Assembly (NCBI RefSeq): GCF_003693445.1
Contig: NZ_RFAR01000004.1
Coordinates: 101,380-165,379, forward strand
DNA length: 64,000 bases
Source of the DNA: Aquitalea palustris
Lineage (GTDB): Bacteria; Pseudomonadota; Gammaproteobacteria; Burkholderiales; Chromobacteriaceae
Direction: 5' to 3'
Shown: one piece after another, positions 1-9,241 of the stretch
How the letters are laid out: each line of letters opens with the position of its first letter
How positions within the stretch are numbered: the stretch's first letter is position 1
Position numbers and translations under genes: made by a program
Notes under the pieces: generated by a model
The model's database searches: none
Told to the model about the DNA's origin: nothing
What the model saw: the letters and a program-made list of their open reading frames with translations, nothing else

Positions 1-1
1 G

Positions 2-790
2 CTGCCACTGATAGGCGTGTTCTGGGAAGCGCTGCACAAGGGCTGGCAGCTGTACCTGACCGCGCTGGTGGAGCCGGAGGCCTGGTCGGCCATCAAGCTG
101 ACGCTGATTTCCGCCGCCATCGCCGTACCGCTCAACCTGGTGTTCGGTGTATCCGCCGCCTGGGCGATTGCGCGCTTTGATTTTCGTGGCAAAAGCCTGC
201 TCACTACGCTGATTGACCTGCCGTTCGCGGTGTCGCCAGTGGTGGCCGGGCTGATGTTCATCCTGCTGTTCGGTGCCAATACCGCTGTGGGCGGCTGGCT
301 GCAGGACCACGGCCTGCAGGTGATCTTTGCCGTGCCGGGCATCGTGCTGGCCACGGTATTTGTCACCTTCCCCTTTGTCGCGCGTGAGCTGATTCCGCTG
401 ATGCAGTCGCAAGGCGCGGATGAAGAGCAGGCTGCCATTGTATTGGGTGCCAGCGGCTGGCAGACCTTCCGCAAGGTGACGCTGCCCAATATCAAGTGGG
501 GGCTGCTGTACGGGGTGATTCTGACCAATGCCCGTGCCATGGGCGAGTTTGGCGCAGTCAGCGTGGTATCCGGCCATATCCGTGGTGAAACCAACACCAT
601 CCCGCTGCATGTGGAGATTTTGTACAACGAGTACAACTTTGTCGGCGCTTTTGCCTGCGCCTCGCTGCTGGCCTTGCTGGCCTTGGTGACCCTGCTGGTC
701 AAATCGCTGGTGGAGTGGCGGCTGCATCGTCAGCAGCAGGCCTCCACCCTGCGTACCGCCGAAGCCCGTCTGCAAGCCGCACAACCGTAA
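2..790 (+). CDS. cysW: Sulfate/thiosulfate ABC transporter permease CysW (5' truncated by window edge)
   Basis: Inner-membrane permease half of the CysUWA sulfate/thiosulfate importer. The frame is open to the left edge and begins in the middle of a membrane segment ([15 protein letters not shown]), so the true start lies outside the window; 262 residues are visible of about 290 usual for the family. The conserved EAA-type cytoplasmic loop is visible around '[21 protein letters not shown]', followed by further transmembrane segments and a basic C-terminal tail. It is 45 bp upstream of cysA on the same strand, as in cys operons. Family assignment is firm; CysT and CysW are paralogues, and CysW is preferred because it directly precedes cysA. 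Confidence 0.9.
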   Translation: MPLIGVFWEALHKGWQLYLTALVEPEAWSAIKLTLISAAIAVPLNLVFGVSAAWAIARFDFRGKSLLTTLIDLPFAVSPVVAGLMFILLFGANTAVGGWLQDHGLQVIFAVPGIVLATVFVTFPFVARELIPLMQSQGADEEQAAIVLGASGWQTFRKVTLPNIKWGLLYGVILTNARAMGEFGAVSVVSGHIRGETNTIPLHVEILYNEYNFVGAFACASLLALLALVTLLVKSLVEWRLHRQQQASTLRTAEARLQAAQP

Positions 791-835
791 ACGATCTGGT
801 GGACCGCTGCCGCTGGCGGCGGTCGGAGAACAAGC

Positions 836-1918
836 ATGAGCATTGAAATCCGCAATATCCGCAAGCAGTTTGGCCAATTCACCGCGCTGGACAATGTCAG
901 CCTCGATATCGCTGCCGGCGAGTTGCTGGCCTTGTTGGGGCCGTCCGGCTGCGGCAAGACCACCTTGCTGCGCATCATTGCCGGCCTGGAAAAACCGGAT
1001 GCCGGCCAGGTGCTGTTCGGCGGTGCCGACGCCACCCACACCCATGTGGCCGAGCGCCAGGTGGGTTTCGTGTTCCAGCACTACGCGCTGTTCCGCCACA
1101 TGACGGTATTCGACAACGTGGCTTTTGGCCTGTCGGTGAAGCCGCGCCGTGAACGCCCCTCGGCCGAAGAGATTCGCGAACGGGTGATGAAACTGCTGAA
1201 AATGGTGCAGCTGGACTGGCTGGCCGATGCCTATCCCGGCCAGTTGTCCGGTGGCCAGCGCCAGCGTATCGCCCTGGCCCGTTCGCTGGCGGTGGAGCCC
1301 AAGGTGCTGTTGCTGGATGAACCCTTCGGCGCGCTGGATGCCAAGGTGCGCAAAGACCTGCGCCGCTGGCTGCGCGAGCTGCACAACGATATGCACATCA
1401 CCAGCGTGTTCGTCACCCACGATCAGGAAGAGGCGCTGGAAGTATCCGACCGCGTGGTGGTGATGGATCATGGCCATATCGAGCAGGTGGGCCGCCCGGA
1501 TGATATCTACGAACATCCGGCCACGCCCTTTGTCACCCAGTTCCTTGGCGATGTGAACCTGTTCCACGGCCGGGTGGATGCCGGCCAGCTCACCATCGGT
1601 AGTTATGAACAGGCGCTGGGGCAGCATCAGGACGCGGACGGCGACGCTGCCGTGGCCTATGTCCGCCCGCACGATCTGGACCTCACCCTGCAAGCCGATG
1701 GCGCGCTGGCGCAAGGCCGGGTCGAGCATATCCATGCGGTGGGCCCGGTGGTGCGGGTGGAGCTGCAACAGGCCGATGGCCAGACCATCGAGGCAGCGGT
1801 CAGCAAGGAGCGCTTCCGTGCGCTGGGTATCGTGCCGGGCGACACTGTCTATGTCACCCCGCGCAAGCTGGCGGTGTTCCTGAAAGATGCCGCCGGGCAG
1901 CAGGATTATGTGATCTGA
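836..1918 (+). CDS. cysA: Sulfate/thiosulfate ABC transporter ATP-binding protein CysA
   Basis: ATPase that powers sulfate/thiosulfate import with CysU/CysW. The 360-aa protein has all ABC motifs: Walker [10 protein letters not shown] (residues 35-43), Q-loop Gln81, signature LSGGQRQR (137-144), Walker B LLLDEP (158-163) and the switch histidine in VTHDQEEAL (His195). Residues from about 240 to the end form a CysA-type regulatory/TOBE-like domain. The ATG at 836 is preceded by GGAGAA-type ribosome-binding sequence. It is the last gene of the cys transport operon and is followed by a strong hairpin. Confidence 0.95.
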   Translation: MSIEIRNIRKQFGQFTALDNVSLDIAAGELLALLGPSGCGKTTLLRIIAGLEKPDAGQVLFGGADATHTHVAERQVGFVFQHYALFRHMTVFDNVAFGLSVKPRRERPSAEEIRERVMKLLKMVQLDWLADAYPGQLSGGQRQRIALARSLAVEPKVLLLDEPFGALDAKVRKDLRRWLRELHNDMHITSVFVTHDQEEALEVSDRVVVMDHGHIEQVGRPDDIYEHPATPFVTQFLGDVNLFHGRVDAGQLTIGSYEQALGQHQDADGDAAVAYVRPHDLDLTLQADGALAQGRVEHIHAVGPVVRVELQQADGQTIEAAVSKERFRALGIVPGDTVYVTPRKLAVFLKDAAGQQDYVI

Positions 1919-1935
1919 GTGCCAAGCCAGCCGCA

Positions 1936-1965
1936 GACAAAAGCCGCCCGAGGGCGGCTTTTGTC
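1936..1965. terminator. Bidirectional rho-independent terminator between cysA and pit
   Basis: A perfect 14-bp inverted repeat (GACAAAAGCCGCCC at 1936-1949 with its complement at 1952-1965). It has A-rich and T-rich flanks inside the stem, so it can end transcription from both convergent genes. Confidence 0.85.
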
Positions 1966-2015
1966 ATCAGGGCCTGTGAACACGATGGGCGTGCGGCACC
2001 GGCCCTGTGCGGCAG

Positions 2016-3626
2016 TCAGACAAACAGCTTGCTGAACAGCCAGTACAGGCTGGCCGACAGCGCAATGGCCACCGGCAGGGTCAATACCCAGGCCATCAGC
2101 AGATTGCGGATGGTATCGATTTGCAGGCCGGAGCGGTTGGCTGCCATGGTGCCGGCCACGCCGGACGACAGCACATGGGTGGTGGAAACCGGCAGGCCGA
2201 AGGCATCGGCCGCACCAATGGTGGTCATCGCCACCAGCTCGGCCGACGCACCCTGGGCATAGGTCAAATGGGTTTTGCCTATCTTCTCGCCCACGGTGAC
2301 CACGATACGGCGCCAGCCCACCATGGTGCCCAGCCCCAGGGCGATGGCCACGGCCACTTTCACCCAGGTCGGGATGAACTTGGTGGAGGCATCCAGCTCG
2401 CCCTTGAAGGTTTTCAGATTGGCCAGCGTAGCCTGATCCAGATGCGCATCCTTGCTCTGCTGCAGCAGACGGATGGATTCGGAAGCCAGATACATGTCAT
2501 TACGCACATTGCCGACCGAATCCTCAGGCACCGAGGCCAGGCTGCCATGTGCTTCGATCTGCTTGCCGATCTGGCCGGTTACCGCGGCCAGCGCCGGCAC
2601 CACATCGGGCTGCCAGTGCTGGCTGCGGATATAGCGGGTCAGGATGGCACGCGGTTGCTCTGGCTCCGCCGCCGGCTGCGCATGTTGCAGCGACTGTTGG
2701 GTGGCCTGTGCCACCAGTGCGAACTTGCCCATTTCACTGGCCGGCAAGGCACGGTTCAGCCCATAGGACAGCGGCACGGTGCCCACCAGAATCAGCATGA
2801 TCAGGCCCATGCCTTTCTGGCCGTCGTTGGAACCATGGGCAAACGATACCCCGGAACAAGTGAGGACCAGCAGGCTGCGAATCCACCACGGCGGTGCTTC
2901 TTTGTTCTTGGGCGCCTCAAACAGCTGCGGCTGTTTGACCAGACGCTTGAGCAGTACCAGCAGCAAGGCCGCGCAGAAAAAGCCCACCAGCGGCGACAGC
3001 AGCAGCGAATAGCCCACCTTGCTCACCTGGGTCCAGTCCACCCCGCTGGTGCCGTCGCGGCCATGCATCAGGGCATTGGCAATGCCCACGCCGATGATGG
3101 AGCCAATCAGGGTATGCGAGGAGGAGGCGGGCAGGCCCAGCCACCAGGTGCCCAGATTCCACAGAATGGCGGAAATCAGCAGGGCAAACACCATGGCGAA
3201 GCCGGCGCTGGAACCCACTTGCAGGATCAGTTCCACCGGCAGCAGCGAAATGATGCCGAAGGCCACCGCACCGCTGGAAGTGAGCACCCCGAGAAAGTTG
3301 AACAGGCCCGACCACACCACGGCCACATGCGGTGGCAGGGAGTGGGTGTAAATCACCGTAGCCACGGCATTGGCCGTGTCATGGAAGCCGTTGACGAATT
3401 CGAAGCCCAGGGCAATCAGCAGCGCCAGGATCAGCAGCAGGATGGAAATCCAGCTGCCATGGCGGGCCATGGTGTCATTGACATCGTGAAACAGATTGAG
3501 TCCGGCAAACAGCAAGCCACCGATCAGCAAGGCAACGAACAATAATACGGTGCTGCTGTTGGTGGGGCGGTGCACTGCCGTTGCGGCGGTGCTGCGGCTG
3601 AGCGCCACCTCGGAAGACTGGTCCAT
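2016..3626 (-). CDS. pit: Inorganic phosphate transporter, Pit family
   Basis: Low-affinity, ion-coupled inner-membrane phosphate transporter (PF01384). The 536-aa product carries both Pit signature repeats, GFEFVNGFHDTANAVAT near the N-terminus and FAHGSNDGQKGMGLI in the middle, with about ten hydrophobic segments. Between the halves lies a hydrophilic stretch of about 150 residues, as in PitA-size members. The ATG at 3626 is chosen over an in-frame ATG 10 codons upstream because AAGGAG (3632-3637) sits at ideal distance from it. It is convergent with cysA, and no adjacent DUF47 (PhoU-like) partner is present. Confidence 0.92.
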   Translation of the reverse strand: MDQSSEVALSRSTAATAVHRPTNSSTVLLFVALLIGGLLFAGLNLFHDVNDTMARHGSWISILLLILALLIALGFEFVNGFHDTANAVATVIYTHSLPPHVAVVWSGLFNFLGVLTSSGAVAFGIISLLPVELILQVGSSAGFAMVFALLISAILWNLGTWWLGLPASSSHTLIGSIIGVGIANALMHGRDGTSGVDWTQVSKVGYSLLLSPLVGFFCAALLLVLLKRLVKQPQLFEAPKNKEAPPWWIRSLLVLTCSGVSFAHGSNDGQKGMGLIMLILVGTVPLSYGLNRALPASEMGKFALVAQATQQSLQHAQPAAEPEQPRAILTRYIRSQHWQPDVVPALAAVTGQIGKQIEAHGSLASVPEDSVGNVRNDMYLASESIRLLQQSKDAHLDQATLANLKTFKGELDASTKFIPTWVKVAVAIALGLGTMVGWRRIVVTVGEKIGKTHLTYAQGASAELVAMTTIGAADAFGLPVSTTHVLSSGVAGTMAANRSGLQIDTIRNLLMAWVLTLPVAIALSASLYWLFSKLFV

Positions 3627-3785
3627 GAAAGCTCCTTGAAAATATTCAAGAAGCATTAATACGCGAAGCAGATTGCAGGGGAGTGACAGTAAGCTGTTGT
3701 TGATTGATTTAAAACAAAATTTAATATACGGCGCACACTGCTGGCTGCCTGGGTCAGCCAGACTGTGGCGTCCTTGCCGCAGTGC

Positions 3786-4217
3786 TCAGCGCTGGCGGTG
3801 GTGGGCGATGAGCCGGGCCAGTGCCGCGCTTACCAGCGGATTGCTCACCTGTTGCGCGCCTGCTTCGATCTCTTCCAGTGCCTGCTGGCTGATGCCGATG
3901 CGCTTGGGCGGCGGCGGTGGCGGGTTCAGATGAATGTCTACCTTGATGCGGATCTTGCTGGCGCTGTAGCCGCGCGATTCCAGTGGGGCCAGCAGGCTGT
4001 TGCCCATCATGCGTAGCCGGGCGGCCACGATGCCGTTATGGGCAAACACCACCAGCTCGCCATCGCGGATGCGCACCGCGCGGCAGGCCTCGGCCAGCTG
4101 CGGCGGCAACTGGCTGCGAAAAGCCTGGTCCAGCGCCATCAGCGCATTGGCTTCGCGGGTCAGCTGCGACAGTGTGCTGTCCGTGCGGGCGATATCCTGA
4201 AACTGGCGTTCCGACAT
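3786..4217 (-). CDS. DciA-like protein (DUF721)
   Basis: A 143-aa protein of the DUF721 family, related to DciA, the helicase operator that replaces DnaC in many bacteria. The N-terminal half (about residues 15-100) has the family pattern, including 'LVVFAHNGIVAARLR' followed by 'IRIKVDIHL'. A proline run (PPPPPPKR) links it to a short basic tail. The ATG at 4217 gives a family-like N-terminus (MSERQFQDIA); the upstream in-frame start would add 26 unlike residues. In many proteobacteria a DUF721 gene lies next to secA, whereas here secA is 5 kb away. Family call is good; a helicase-loading role is inferred from the family. Confidence 0.7.
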   Translation of the reverse strand: MSERQFQDIARTDSTLSQLTREANALMALDQAFRSQLPPQLAEACRAVRIRDGELVVFAHNGIVAARLRMMGNSLLAPLESRGYSASKIRIKVDIHLNPPPPPPKRIGISQQALEEIEAGAQQVSNPLVSAALARLIAHHRQR

Positions 4218-4417
4218 GGTGGCTCTGACTGGGTTTAATCGGCCATTGTAGCCGATTAACTGGCTCCCCAGCAGAGACGCTGTGCCCGTGCGCACGTCGC
4301 TCCCCCTGCCGGGACCGCGGCGTACTGCTGCCCGCCTGGCGTGCTGGGATGATCTTTCGCAAATGCATCATGCCCAGCTTGCCTTGCCAGCCCGAGTGCA
4401 CGAAGGCATGCCATATT

Positions 4418-5491
4418 TTATTGATAGGAAAAAGTAAATGTAGCGGTGGTCGCTAGTGTGCCGGCCATTATTGCACCAGTGCGAATATAGGAAACCGAAA
4501 ACGGAAAGCTTTGCTGCCCCGAGAAGGTACGCAAGAAAAACTGATTTGTGTTGCCACTGCCGACCGCATCAGGTCCATAGTGGACAATATTGCTGTTATA
4601 ACTGAGTTGCATGCCAAGCCCCTTGGTGGTGGAGCTGTTGTCAGGCGTCAGAATGCTACCGGTTTGGCTGGTATTATTTTTATCAGTGAAAGTGACGTAT
4701 AAGTTGGTGGTATTCTGGCAGGTGGTATTGATATTGAAAGTAGTATTGCCTGCAGTGCTGTTCAGCCAGGGGAGCTGACCCGTATTAATGGTGGGTAAAT
4801 TGACGGGATTGGGTGATACGGAGCTGGTGCAGCTGGTATTGATCACATCGGATGGAATGGTAATCAAAGGCAGCTTGCCATAAATGATGCCAGTGCTGGG
4901 TGAGAAATAAGCTGCGGAATAGATTTGATTACTCAGATCCAGCCTGCCACTGCCGACTGGGTGGGATATTTTATAAAACTGCAGATAGAAAGTGGCTGAA
5001 TAACTGGATACCAGCGAAGAACTGCAGCTGAAAAAGTTATTCGGGCTGTAGGGTTCATTGTCATAGCGACCATCCGGCTCTCCTATCCAGCCGGGCGTAG
5101 GTGTCATGCACGAATGAGTACCATAGCTATCGAATATAGATCCGTCAACGCCAACCGCATAGCCAATGCCCGGGATATTGGTGCTGTATACGCGGCGGCC
5201 ATTGATGGTGGTGACGTAGTTACCCATGGTGTATATGCCGTAAACGTGTGCATTGCCGGCGGGCAGACCGCTGCAATTAAACTGCTTGACCTTGGCCGAC
5301 ATGACCTGACTACCTATGGGACTGTTAATCGGCAGGGCATTCAGGTTTTGATTGAAGGATGGCAGGGTAATACTGTTTGCTCCGACGACGGAGCAGGCGG
5401 CGTAGGCGTGTACTGAAAGCAGCAGGGTAAGACATGGCAGGACAAGCAACGTAAAGATTTTACGGTTTAAACTATGAATTAAACGTGGCAT
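4418..5491 (-). CDS. Fimbrial (type 1-like) adhesin/minor pilin, orphan
   Basis: A secreted 357-aa protein resembling two-domain chaperone-usher fimbrial tip adhesins. It has a signal peptide (basic start, hydrophobic core ending near VHAYAA), an N-terminal domain rich in Ser/Asn/Tyr with several Cys, and a C-terminal pilin-like domain beginning around 'CTSSVSPNPVNLPTINTGQL'. It ends in an aromatic strand (TFTFSYQ), as needed for donor-strand exchange. The ATG at 5491 is preferred because it opens directly into the signal peptide; the ribosome-binding site is weak. GC is clearly below that of its neighbours and codon use is A/T-richer, suggesting transfer. No usher, chaperone or major pilin gene is adjacent. 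Confidence 0.7.
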   Translation of the reverse strand: MPRLIHSLNRKIFTLLVLPCLTLLLSVHAYAACSVVGANSITLPSFNQNLNALPINSPIGSQVMSAKVKQFNCSGLPAGNAHVYGIYTMGNYVTTINGRRVYSTNIPGIGYAVGVDGSIFDSYGTHSCMTPTPGWIGEPDGRYDNEPYSPNNFFSCSSSLVSSYSATFYLQFYKISHPVGSGRLDLSNQIYSAAYFSPSTGIIYGKLPLITIPSDVINTSCTSSVSPNPVNLPTINTGQLPWLNSTAGNTTFNINTTCQNTTNLYVTFTDKNNTSQTGSILTPDNSSTTKGLGMQLSYNSNIVHYGPDAVGSGNTNQFFLRTFSGQQSFPFSVSYIRTGAIMAGTLATTATFTFSYQ

Positions 5492-5632
5492 TTTAAAATT
5501 ACCATTACAAGTATTGATGATAATTTCAAAAGGTAGCGGCTTTGAATGTGGTTTTGCAGTAGGCGTTTTCTTAAAGATGGCTGCGATTTTGTAAGCATGT
5601 ATCGTAATGACGGTGTTCTGGCCCAATAGATA

Positions 5633-5660
5633 AAGGCCGACCTGTTGCCAGGCCGGCCTT
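5633..5660. terminator. Hairpin downstream of the ABC ATPase gene
   Basis: An 11-bp stem with one mismatch (AAGGCCGACCT 5633-5643 with 5650-5660) and a 6-nt loop, lying 37 bp past the ATPase stop codon. The U-tract is poor in the minus direction and moderate in the plus direction, so the call is tentative. Confidence 0.5.
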
Positions 5661-5696
5661 GTCCTTACTTTTATGCTAGCTAGTCGAGCTGGCGCT

Positions 5697-7013
5697 TTAC
5701 TGCGCGCCTTCCACGTCTTCCATGCTGAAGGTTTCAGTATGGTCGTTGTAGGAGAAGATTTCCGCGTAACGGCCCCAGCTGATCACCGTATCCAGCGTTT
5801 CCTCGGCGGCGCTGTCGCTGAGCGAGTCTTCCAGTTCCTGCTCGAAGCGCAGGCGCGGTGCGCGCTGGCCCGGGCGTTCCTGCAGCACGCGGCGGATGCG
5901 GGCTGCCAGCGGAATATGGCGCAGCAGGTGCTCGGCAAACAGTACCTTGCGCTCCTGCGTACCGTAGTCGGCAAACAGTTTGCCAGCAGCGGTCAGCTCG
6001 ATATCACCATCGCGCAGTTCGACAAAGCCCAGGTGCTCCAGGGTTTCGGTGACCGGGAACAGGTCGTCCACCTCCAGCAACAGCTTGCTGCCGATTTCCG
6101 GCAGGTCGGCGCGGCCGTTGTACGGTGCGGCGGCCAGGGCTTCCATCAGACCGGCCATCAGGTTGGTGGAGACTTCGGTCAGCGGGCTGCCGATTTCCAG
6201 TTGTACCTTGTGCAGGGTGTCGGCGCTGCGGCGCTGGGTCATCAGCGCATAGATGTCGTCCACCATCTTGCGGAAAACCGGGTCCAGCCGGTTGCGCGGA
6301 TGGGCGAACGGAACCTTGATCTCGGCCACCACCCGGCCCGGATTGGACGACAGCACCATGATGCGGTCGCACATGAACACGGCTTCTTCGATGTTGTGGG
6401 TGACGATCAGGATGGACTTGATCGGCAGCTGCTTCTGGTTCCACAGGTCGAGCAGGTCGGTCCGCAGGGTTTCGGCGGTCAGCACGTCCAGCGCCGAGAA
6501 CGGTTCATCCATCAGCAGCAGGGTGGGGTTGACCACCAGGCCGCGGGCGAAACCCACACGCTGACGCATGCCGCCGGACAGTTCGCGCGGATAGGCGTTT
6601 TCAAAGCCGTCCAGGCCGATCAGGTCGATGGCAGCCAGCGCGCGGCGGCGGCGCTCCTTGGGCTCCACGCCCAGCGCTTCCAGTCCGGCTTCCACGTTTT
6701 GCAGCACGGTCAGCCAGGGGAAGAGGGCAAAGGTCTGGAACACCATGGCCACGCCTTCAGCCGGGCCGTTCAGCGGTTGGCCGCAGTAGTTCACCTCGCC
6801 GGCGCTGGCCTGGATCAGGCCGGCAATGATGCGCAGCAGGGTGGATTTGCCCGAGCCGGAGCGGCCCAGCAGGCCGACGATTTCGCCTTCGTGCAGGGTG
6901 AGATTGACGTCATCCAGCACCTGGATGTCTTCTTCGCCGCCCTTGTGATAGCCCTTGTCGACATGCTTGAGGGAGAAGATTTCCTGTCTCAGGGTTACGG
7001 TTTCTTGTGGCAT
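5697..7013 (-). CDS. ABC transporter ATPase, nitrate/sulfonate (NitT/TauT) type with C-terminal AAA-associated domain
   Basis: ATP-binding subunit of an importer related to nitrate/taurine/bicarbonate systems. The ABC domain (residues about 10-240 of 438) has Walker A GRSGSGKST, signature LSGGMRQR and Walker B LLLMDEPFSALD. It is followed by an extra C-terminal region of about 130 residues ('LLLEVDDLFPVTETLEHLGF' onward) typical of the AAA-associated C-terminal domain family (PF09821). The ATG at 7013 is preceded by AGGGGG; an in-frame upstream start overlaps the permease gene and is rejected. It lies 13 bp after the double permease, so the two form an operon. The substrate cannot be told, and no periplasmic binding protein gene is adjacent. 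Confidence 0.85.
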   Translation of the reverse strand: MPQETVTLRQEIFSLKHVDKGYHKGGEEDIQVLDDVNLTLHEGEIVGLLGRSGSGKSTLLRIIAGLIQASAGEVNYCGQPLNGPAEGVAMVFQTFALFPWLTVLQNVEAGLEALGVEPKERRRRALAAIDLIGLDGFENAYPRELSGGMRQRVGFARGLVVNPTLLLMDEPFSALDVLTAETLRTDLLDLWNQKQLPIKSILIVTHNIEEAVFMCDRIMVLSSNPGRVVAEIKVPFAHPRNRLDPVFRKMVDDIYALMTQRRSADTLHKVQLEIGSPLTEVSTNLMAGLMEALAAAPYNGRADLPEIGSKLLLEVDDLFPVTETLEHLGFVELRDGDIELTAAGKLFADYGTQERKVLFAEHLLRHIPLAARIRRVLQERPGQRAPRLRFEQELEDSLSDSAAEETLDTVISWGRYAEIFSYNDHTETFSMEDVEGAQ

Positions 7014-7026
7014 GAGTTTCCCCCTT

Positions 7027-8766
7027 TTAGTTGAGACGGAGTTTGTTTTCGGCAATGGCGTACAGCGGACGCCACAGCAAACGGTTGAACAGCACGACAA
7101 ACAGCGACATCACGCAGATGCCCAGCAGAATCTTGGGGAAATCACCGGTTGCGGTGGTTTGGGCGATATAGGCACCCAGGCCGTGTGCGGCCAGTTTGTC
7201 ATCGCCCCACGACACCATTTCCGACACGATGCTGGCATTCCAGGCACCGCCAGAGGCGGTGATGGCACCGGTGATGTAATAGGGGAAGATGCCCGGCAGC
7301 ATGACTTGTTTCCACCATTGCCAGCCCTTGATGTGGAAGTTGGTGGCAGCTTCACGGAAGTCATTGGGGAAGGCGCTGGCACCCGCCACCACGTTGAACA
7401 GGATGTACCACTGCGTGCCCAGCACGATCAGCGGCGACAGCCAGATGTCCGGGTTCAGCTTGAAGTGCACGATGAACACCACGAATACCGGAAACAGCAG
7501 GTTGGCCGGGAAGGCTGCCAGGAATTGTGCAATCGGCTGGATCATCTCGGCCAGGCGCGGGCGCAGGCCGATCAGCACGCCTAGCGGCACCCAGACGATG
7601 GAGGCCAGCGCAATCAGCAGGGTGACGCGCACCAGGGTGATGAAGCCCAGGCCGACAACCTTCAGGGTTTCACCCAGCCCCACTTCACTGCTGATAAAGC
7701 TGTACAGCTTCCAGCTGACGTAGCCGCACAGCAGCACCATGAAACCACCCCAGGCGATATCCAGTCCGCGCGATACGCTGGAATGGGATTCGGTGTGGAT
7801 GGACTGCGGCAGGGCAATATTGAGCCGCATGCGCGCCAGTTTTTTCAGCAGCTTGCCAAAGGGGCGCAGCAGTTGCTGGATGATGCGGGTGCGCTGGATC
7901 AGGTTCAGCACCCAGGATTCCGGTGCCGCCTGCGACATGGTGTCTTCCAGGCGGAACTTGTCGGCCCAGGCCACCAGCGGGCGGAACAGGAACTGGTCGT
8001 AGATGACGATGACCACGGTCATGGTAAGGATGACCCAGCCCACGGCTGTCAGGTCCTTGTTACTGATGGCCATGGCCAGGTAGGAACCCACACCGGGCAG
8101 GGTGACGGTCTTGTCGCCCACGGTGATCGCCTCGGAAGCCACCACGAAGAACCAGCCGCCGGACATGGACATCATCATGTTCCAGATCATGCCCGGCATG
8201 GAGAAGGGTACTTCCAGTTTCCAGAATTTCTGCCAGCCGGACAGGCGCAGGTTTTGCGACACTTCTTTCAGGTCGTTGGGCACGGTGCGCAGCGACTGAT
8301 AAAAGCTGAAAGTCATATTCCATGCCTGCGAGGTGAAAATCGCAAAAATGGCCGCGAATTCAGCCCCCAGCACCCGGCCGGGAAACAGTGCCAGGAAAAA
8401 GGTCACGGTAAACGAGATATAACCGAGCACCGGCACCGATTGCAGGATGTCCAGAATGGGCACCAGCAACTGGCCGGCACGGCGACTCTTGGCCGCCAGT
8501 GTACCGTACACCAGGGTGAACACGATGGAGGCGATCATGGCCGCCAGCATGCGTAGCGTGGTGCGCAGTGCATATTCGGGCAAATTGGCCGCATCCAGCG
8601 AAATGGGCTCGGTTTGCAAGGCACTGATCGGTGCCCAGGTACCCTGGATGCCGGTGGTGGCGAACAGTAAAAAACCCAGGATCAGGGGAAAGGCGATCAG
8701 GTCCCAGCGATTGGGAAGCAGCCGTTTGGCTGTGGCAGGAATAAACGGACGGATAACGGTAGTCAT
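7027..8766 (-). CDS. ABC transporter permease, fused tandem BPD_transp_1 domains
   Basis: A 579-aa inner-membrane protein made of two binding-protein-dependent transport domains in one chain. The first EAA-like loop is near 'NLRLSGWQKFWKLEVPFSMPG', the second near 'NFHIKGWQWWKQVMLPGIFP', and each half has about six membrane segments. One polypeptide therefore supplies both permease halves for the ATPase encoded 13 bp downstream. The ATG at 8766 has GGAGAGG upstream. Fusions of this kind are known with ATPases carrying the PF09821 domain. The transported compound is unknown. Confidence 0.85.
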   Translation of the reverse strand: MTTVIRPFIPATAKRLLPNRWDLIAFPLILGFLLFATTGIQGTWAPISALQTEPISLDAANLPEYALRTTLRMLAAMIASIVFTLVYGTLAAKSRRAGQLLVPILDILQSVPVLGYISFTVTFFLALFPGRVLGAEFAAIFAIFTSQAWNMTFSFYQSLRTVPNDLKEVSQNLRLSGWQKFWKLEVPFSMPGMIWNMMMSMSGGWFFVVASEAITVGDKTVTLPGVGSYLAMAISNKDLTAVGWVILTMTVVIVIYDQFLFRPLVAWADKFRLEDTMSQAAPESWVLNLIQRTRIIQQLLRPFGKLLKKLARMRLNIALPQSIHTESHSSVSRGLDIAWGGFMVLLCGYVSWKLYSFISSEVGLGETLKVVGLGFITLVRVTLLIALASIVWVPLGVLIGLRPRLAEMIQPIAQFLAAFPANLLFPVFVVFIVHFKLNPDIWLSPLIVLGTQWYILFNVVAGASAFPNDFREAATNFHIKGWQWWKQVMLPGIFPYYITGAITASGGAWNASIVSEMVSWGDDKLAAHGLGAYIAQTTATGDFPKILLGICVMSLFVVLFNRLLWRPLYAIAENKLRLN

Positions 8767-8919
8767 CAGGCCTCTCCGATTGGTGTGGTTAACCTGGCGG
8801 AACAGTGCAGGCCCTGTTCCGCTTCTTCATCAGATGAGCACCATCTTTTGTCAGGACACGGCTGGCCGTGGGCAAACATAAAACTGGCTCTGCAAATGCG
8901 CAAGAATAATAACAAGGCG

Positions 8920-8947
8920 AACATAAAATTTTGATGAAAATTGACAA
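8920..8947 (-). promoter_or_regulatory. Candidate sigma-70 promoter for the double-permease ABC operon
   Basis: Minus-strand TTGTCA (complement of 8942-8947), a 16-bp spacer, then TATGTT (complement of 8920-8925), inside an AT-rich stretch upstream of the permease start. The rest of the 475-bp gap (8767-9241) holds no convincing gene. Confidence 0.4.
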
Positions 8948-9183
8948 TTTTTTGTATGGATTATGTAACGACACAATTCTGTTGAAAAATAGCTTTCGGC
9001 CGCGTTTTTCACTGCCTTTATATTGGCCAGTGGCATTTTCAGAATCAGCCGCCGCCCGCCCGGCGGCGCCCGCGGCGTGGACAGGTCTGGCAGCCTGCCA
9101 CGCGCCCGCCGCCGTGGCGACAAGTTTGACGGTGCGGGCTTGATTCAGCGCAAGCTCGCCCCCATAAACTTGTGCACGGGATG

Positions 9184-9192
9184 TGCTACACT
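9184..9192 (+). promoter_or_regulatory. Extended -10 promoter candidate for secA
   Basis: TGCTACACT (TGn plus a -10 like element) lies 50 bp before the secA start. An alternative TTGATT (9140-9145), 17-bp spacer, CATAAA (9163-9168) lies just upstream. Confidence 0.4.
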
Positions 9193-9241
9193 TTCGCCTA
9201 TTTTGTTTTGTCGGCCCGTCCGGGCCTCTGGATTGGAATAC

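Noticed and set aside
2007..3545. 512-codon plus-strand frame over pit
   Set aside because: Its Gln/His-rich translation is typical of the complement of a hydrophobic membrane-protein gene.
5673..7034. 453-codon plus-strand frame over the ABC ATPase
   Set aside because: It is the shadow of a gene with intact Walker A, signature and Walker B motifs.
8931..9143. Short plus-strand frame upstream of secA considered as a secM analogue
   Set aside because: No signal peptide of the expected form, no arrest-like C-terminus, no ribosome-binding site, and it ends about 100 bp before secA.
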